Assembly: GCA_027972325.1 (NCBI GenBank)
Contig: JAPMOS010000316.1
Location: 1 to 29,855, forward strand
Length of the DNA stretch: 29,855 bases
Reading direction: 5' to 3'
Source of the DNA: Paratrimastix pyriformis
Taxonomy: Eukaryota; Preaxostyla; Paratrimastigidae
The translations under genes and the position numbers were made by a program. Shown one piece after another: positions 27,035 to 29,855 of the stretch. Each line of letters opens with the position of its first letter. Positions within the stretch are counted from its first letter, which is position 1. The notes beneath the pieces were generated by a model. The model saw nothing but the letters and a program-made list of their open reading frames with translations, was not told the origin of the DNA and did no database searches.

Positions 27035-27191
27035 ATCATACCTAAAACAGATGGATGACTATTATGCTAAATTCGACAAATGGAAGGATGAATACGACAA
27101 ATGGTACTTTATGAATGATTCTATTCAATACATCCATGCAACAATTACGGGCTTATGGAACATTGATTCGATTGCCTTCAAAGCTGATTAA
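27027..27191 (+). CDS. Small Tyr/Lys/Asp-rich protein at the Polinton right end
   Basis: 54 residues from the ATG at 27027: MNESYLKQMDDYYAKFDKWK then DEYDKWYFMNDSIQYIHATI. The last codons lie inside the right TIR. It overlaps the upstream gene by eight bases. The heptad-like Y/W spacing suggests a helix. Too short for a family call. Confidence 0.4.
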   Translation: MNESYLKQMDDYYAKFDKWKDEYDKWYFMNDSIQYIHATITGLWNIDSIAFKAD

Positions 27192-27456
27192 AATAAAATG
27201 CTCGTTTTACTTAAAAAACATTGAGAAAAAAGATTTTGCTCTGAAGAAATCGATTTTTGCCTCAAATAACGTTTGTAGCTCGAGAAAATTAATGCTTAAA
27301 TCATTCAAAGCTGATAAAATAAAATGCTCCTTTCGATAAAAATAATGAGAAAAAAGATTTTGTTCTGAAGAAATCGATTTTGCCTCAAATAACAACGCAA
27401 GCGTGAAAAATTGTGTGTGAAAATCGCTTGTCTCAGAACTCTCCTTTATAACTACT
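27177..27456. repeat. Right terminal inverted repeat of the Polinton
   Basis: It is inverse to 15948-16232 and in the same orientation as 703-976. It ends with CTCCTTTATAACTACT and then changes abruptly to GC-rich flank. It differs from the left TIR mainly by the length of A/T runs. Confidence 0.92.
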
Positions 27457-28348
27457 GAGGCCGGGGCCGCCGCGGCCACCAGCGCAGCAAAGGGCAGCCC
27501 GTCCCTGCTCACGTTTGAGCGGGGCCCTCCCTGCCGCAGGCCGTGGACGGTCCTGCTGCGCTCAATCACGGCTTCTGACAGAAGAAAAGCGGAGCCCAGA
27601 GGAGAGGGAGGGTATATCCACGATCAAAACAAAGCATGATCATCATCATCGATCATTATCATCATCGACCATCACCAGCGTCATCACCAGCGTCATCATC
27701 AGCATCAGCATCTGTCGACCGCAGCCTCAGCATCGTTTTTGACCCCCCTTCTCCCAGACGCTCCCCGGCTCGAAGCCCACCCTTCGCGACCTGGACGTGC
27801 CTCTTGGCGCTTACTGCGGGCGACGCTCTGAGGCGGTCCCCTGTGCCGAGTTTCGGGAGATGATCGTGCTGGAAGCGCCATCGTGGCTCCCTTTTAAAGC
27901 TTGTTTTGCCGAGGATCAGGCACGCCCCTTCATCTCCTTCCTGTCTTCCTCCCCCTGCCCTCCTGCCCCTTTCTGCCTTTCTCCCTTCTCTCCTGCCTCC
28001 CTCATTCTCGCCTGTCCCTTCCCCGTCCTCCCCCCTACCCTCCCCTACCATCATTCCGTCACTCCCGACAGGGCCACGCCAGTGGTCCTCCCGTCCTTCT
28101 GCTTTTCACCGCCTCACCGCCGCCGGTGTTGACAGGATAAGGCTGCTGTCCGAGCGTCGTTGTAACCTTGCCGCTCTCTCCTCCCTTCTTTCCACTCCTC
28201 TTCATCCCTCGCCTCAACACCCCCGATCTCCCTCCCATTCTACGGATTGTCTTTTCAACAGGACGCGTAGTAAATTGCTTGTTTCTGGGGCAAAGGACTC
28301 GGGGTCGAGTCAAGGCAGGGCCAACCAGTTTTTTCACAGGAAATCATT
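27457..28348. other. GC-rich and simple-repeat flank without a supported gene
   Basis: From the Polinton tip to about 27620 the DNA is GC-rich and open on the minus strand (VIERSRTVHGLRQGGPRSNV then DGLPFAALVAAA), possibly part of a host gene. Between 27630 and 27715 lies a CATCAT/CAGCGTCAT microsatellite-like tract. Between 27930 and 28060 the plus strand is strongly pyrimidine-rich (CCTCC/CCTTCT). No complete gene can be supported. Confidence 0.55.
27630..27715. repeat. CATCAT-type simple repeat
   Basis: The tract is made of ATCATCATC, GACCATCACCAGCGTCATCACCAGCGTC and CATCAGCATCAGCATC, which are triplet repeats drifting between CAT, CAG and CGT. Confidence 0.8.
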
Positions 28349-28417
28349 TGCTCTCGCGTGAATCGAACCCGTGACCTTCCACGTTCGAACCAAACATTCT
28401 TCCTGCTACTGCGAGCA
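28349..28417 (-). tRNA. tRNA-like sequence, degenerate
   Basis: On the minus strand a perfect B-box, GGTTCGATTC (28360-28369), is preceded by an A-box-like TAGCAGGAAG (28399-28408). The 69-nt unit has acceptor ends TGCTCGC and GAGAGCA that pair at six of seven positions. A 5-bp anticodon-arm stem, ATGTT with AACGT, closes a 7-base loop. The D-arm and T-stem are poor and U33 is missing, so I take it as a tRNA pseudogene or SINE head and not as a working tRNA. The transcript strand runs into an A-rich stretch after it. Confidence 0.35.
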
Positions 28418-28427
28418 CGTCGTATTT

Positions 28428-28549
28428 CGCGGCTAATTTTAGCCGCGGGCCGCCCGCTTAGCCGTGAAAATTAGCCGTGAAAATTAGCCTAAGGGTCCCC
28501 AAAATTAGCCTTGAATCAAGGCTAACTAAGCCGTGACGCGGCTAATTTT
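28428..28549. repeat. Cluster of GGCTAATTTT / AAAATTAGCC motifs
   Basis: GGCTAATTTT occurs at 28431 and 28540. The inverse AAAATTAGCC occurs at 28467, 28480 and 28501. GCGGCTAATTTTAGCCGC at 28429-28446 is a perfect 8-bp stem with a TT loop. CCTTGAATCAAGG at 28509-28521 is another palindrome. The tract ends directly before the start codon of the next gene at 28556. It may be a small foldback element or a multi-site regulatory region. Confidence 0.7.
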
Positions 28550-28555
28550 TCTGCC

Positions 28556-29459
28556 ATGGATGGGGAGGTCCCGAGATTTTTCCCTGCTGTCGACGCCCCT
28601 CATCGTGTGTTGATTACGATTTGTCCTGCAGATGTGCGAATCAATGTGCCAGCTGGAATGTCGCTTGCCATTGTGAGGAGACGCGACCTTCCGACAGTGC
28701 CAGCGCTCAAGCAATGGTTGGAGACGCTCAACCCCGATCAGGCCCCAGATGATTGCGCGAAAGGGTCAAGCTTATGGTACTGGGGGGCCCCCGGTTGAAG
28801 TCTCGGTTGCACGTTCCTTTTGCTCCGCCTTCTTTTCCGTTGAGAGCTATGGAGATCGCAGCTGAGCATGACGAGCTCAGTACTGACGAATCGAACTTTA
28901 TTGTTGAGCATGCCGAGATCCTTGATCGTGCCGAACCCATGGTCGAGTATCTTCAGAATGAGTTGGGTCGGCATCTCTGGTCCCCGTCTTCAGCACCATT
29001 GAACAACCTGTCGCCTTTTATGCGTTTGAGCTCATTAAGCTCTTCAGCTCACTGGTCGTTAATGAGCACCGGGCACCACGCTATTGCATCATCGAACGAA
29101 CGGTTCGAATGCTGATGGAGGACAATCCCAAAAGGCAAGCCGAAGCGATGAGTGACTTTGTTTCAACTTGGGGCTTGTTTGTGTTGTGCATTGCCTGCGT
29201 GCCTGTTGCTCCCCGGCTATCCCCTTGCTTGGAACACGCTCGCTCGGGCTCTCGGTCTATCCTGGGAACTCCAACAGTGAATTCACTGGTCATCTCTTTT
29301 TTCTCTGAATCAAGTGTTCATCGCAATGCAAATTCCGCTACCGGAGCTTCTCGAACTTTCAAAGAATCCATTCTTTGCCACCTTTCTTGCAAGCATCGTA
29401 CCCCAACAGCCTGTGGCCCTGACGGACCTCCTAGCTCTACCCCCCACCACCACTCTCTG
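28556..29459 (+). pseudogene. Unknown host gene family, plus-strand copy, frame-shifted
   Basis: From the ATG at 28556 the product reads MDGEVPRFFPAVDAPHRVLI, CPADVRINVPAGMSLAIVRR and PALKQWLETLNPDQAP. The sense then passes to other frames: RAMEIAAEHDELSTDESNFI with MVEYLQNELGRH, then VFSTIEQPVAFYAFELIKLF with SSLVVNEHRAPRYCIIERTV and AMSDFVSTWGLFVLCIACVP. It ends MQIPLPELLELSKNPFFATF and ALTDLLALPPTTTL before the stop near 29457-29459. About three to four frame changes (near 28750, 28980 and 29215) and a TGA near 29279 interrupt it. I know no such family. Mostly helical and soluble, with one hydrophobic stretch. The C-terminal peptide recurs in an inverted copy at 29799. Confidence 0.5.
29420..29453. 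repeat. 34-bp inverted repeat, left arm
   Basis: TGACGGACCTCCTAGCTCTA and the following CCCCCCACCACCAC are the exact reverse complement of 29806-29839. The arms are the 3' coding ends of two convergent paralogs (ALTDLLALPPTTT), with 352 bp between them. Confidence 0.9.
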
Positions 29460-29798
29460 ATGGATTGGCCCTATTATTAATCACTTCCGAAACTTTAAAG
29501 ATAAAATTATTTATCGAGTTATTTTATTCGGAATAGATACCCTCTCCCAGGTTCTAAACCCCCAATCCCCGCGATTATTCGCGTGCGAATGAGAGTCTGC
29601 ACCATGGGCTTCTGCCCGAATAGCCGGGCCCTCCAGGGGAGGCAGAGTACAAGGCGCCCTTCCGGCTCGTCCAATCTTTCCGGGAAAACGAACGGCTAGC
29701 AAAACCCGGAGAGCCGCCTGTCTTCTACCCTCGCACCCTCTCCGCGCAGGAGAGCGTCCGTCAACCGCCATGTCGCGGTCCGGGGCAGGTGGGTGGGA
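29460..29798. other. Spacer between convergent paralogs
   Basis: An AT-rich start (29480-29530) is followed by GC-rich DNA. A long minus-strand open frame here has the composition of a chance frame in GC-rich DNA. Short inverted words such as GCGATTATTCGC at 29568-29579 occur. No gene is supported. Confidence 0.5.
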
Positions 29799-29855
29799 TC
29801 ATCCCGTGGTGGTGGGGGGTAGAGCTAGGAGGTCCGTCAAAGTCCTTTCGTGGAC
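29799..29855 (-). CDS. Second member of the unknown gene family, C-terminal end only
   Basis: The minus strand, running into the window from the right edge, reads VHERTLTDLLALPPTTTG followed by TGA (29799-29801). The segment LTDLLALPPTTT is identical to the C-terminus of the plus-strand gene ending at 29459, so the two genes are convergent paralogs. Only 18 residues are visible. Confidence 0.5.
   Translation of the reverse strand, partial: VHERTLTDLLALPPTTTG
29806..29839. repeat. 34-bp inverted repeat, right arm
   Basis: Exact reverse complement of 29420-29453. Confidence 0.9.

Larger units (their letters stand above)
15948..27456 (+). mobile_element. Polinton-like (Maverick) element, 11.5 kb
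   Basis: AT-rich DNA of 11,509 bp bounded by inverted repeats of about 280 bp that start AGTAGTTATAAA. It carries the Polinton hallmark pair: a retroviral-type integrase next to one end and a protein-primed family B DNA polymerase. Further genes are described separately. Six-base flanks are CGCAGG on the left and GAGGCC on the right, so no target duplication is visible. It is shorter than typical Polintons (15-20 kb), and I found no capsid, penton, packaging ATPase or adenovirus-type protease gene. The element is broken in some genes (overall roughly seven or eight breaks, most in PolB) while others look whole. The near-identity to the partial copy at 1-976 suggests that it is young. Confidence 0.93.

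Noticed and set aside
15948-27456. Six-base target-site duplication of the Polinton
   Set aside because: Left flank CGCAGG and right flank GAGGCC do not match in either orientation, so none is claimed.
28349-28417. Functional tRNA gene
   Set aside because: The B-box is perfect, but D-arm and T-stem pairing fail and the loop lacks U33. It is kept only as a tRNA-like unit.
29511-29771. Minus-strand protein of 86 residues
   Set aside because: Its composition is that of chance frames in GC-rich DNA, it has no family resemblance, and it lies between two convergent gene ends.

Overview
The window reads as nuclear DNA of a GC-rich eukaryote, probably a protist or other lineage with small genomes. 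The grounds are short GT-AG introns (about 50 bp) in a gene family, a LINE-type retrotransposon, AT-rich Polinton-like DNA inserted in GC-rich sequence, tRNA-derived fragments and many coding minisatellites. I cannot name the species. Reading-frame slips of one base recur in the LINE and in the host genes. This is either real decay or uncorrected long-read indel error.

Layout. Positions 1-976: the truncated left end of a Polinton-like element, in reverse orientation. 977-1180: GC-rich flank with a tRNA-like Pol III signal. About 1181-8820: an unusually complex LINE. In order it carries a Gln/Ala minisatellite region, a USP-like cysteine peptidase region, a duplicated domain of about 70 residues, a GIY-YIG endonuclease, a reverse transcriptase, RNase H, a CCHC finger and an R2-type restriction-like endonuclease (PD..D..K). 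9000-10160: a proline-rich gene. 10265-13966: two tandem paralogs of an unknown gene family with repeat-rich N-termini and a shared C-terminal domain behind a short intron. 14284-15947: three minus-strand genes or gene fragments (acidic protein, SH3/tudor-like protein, C-terminal part of a DNA methyltransferase-like protein). The last abuts the next Polinton.

15948-27456: an AT-rich Polinton-like element of 11.5 kb with TIRs of about 280 bp. It holds a retroviral-type integrase, a protein-primed family B polymerase (broken), a GIY-YIG nuclease, a zinc-ribbon VLTF3-like transcription factor, a BTB/Skp1-like protein (tentative), an Ala/Lys/Glu coiled-coil protein, an acidic protein, an L1R/F9L-like myristoylated membrane protein (tentative) and several small proteins. 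I found no major or minor capsid gene, packaging ATPase or protease. 27457-29855: GC-rich host sequence with simple repeats, a tRNA-like fragment, a cluster of GGCTAATTTT inverted motifs, and an unknown gene family present as two convergent copies, the second cut by the window edge.

How the parts fit. The LINE seems built for copy-in retrotransposition with two different nuclease domains plus a deubiquitinase-like peptidase, a combination I do not know from described LINE clades. The Polinton supplies its own replication (PolB), integration (Int) and possibly late transcription (VLTF3-like). Its left end is nearly identical to the partial copy at the window start, so it moved recently.
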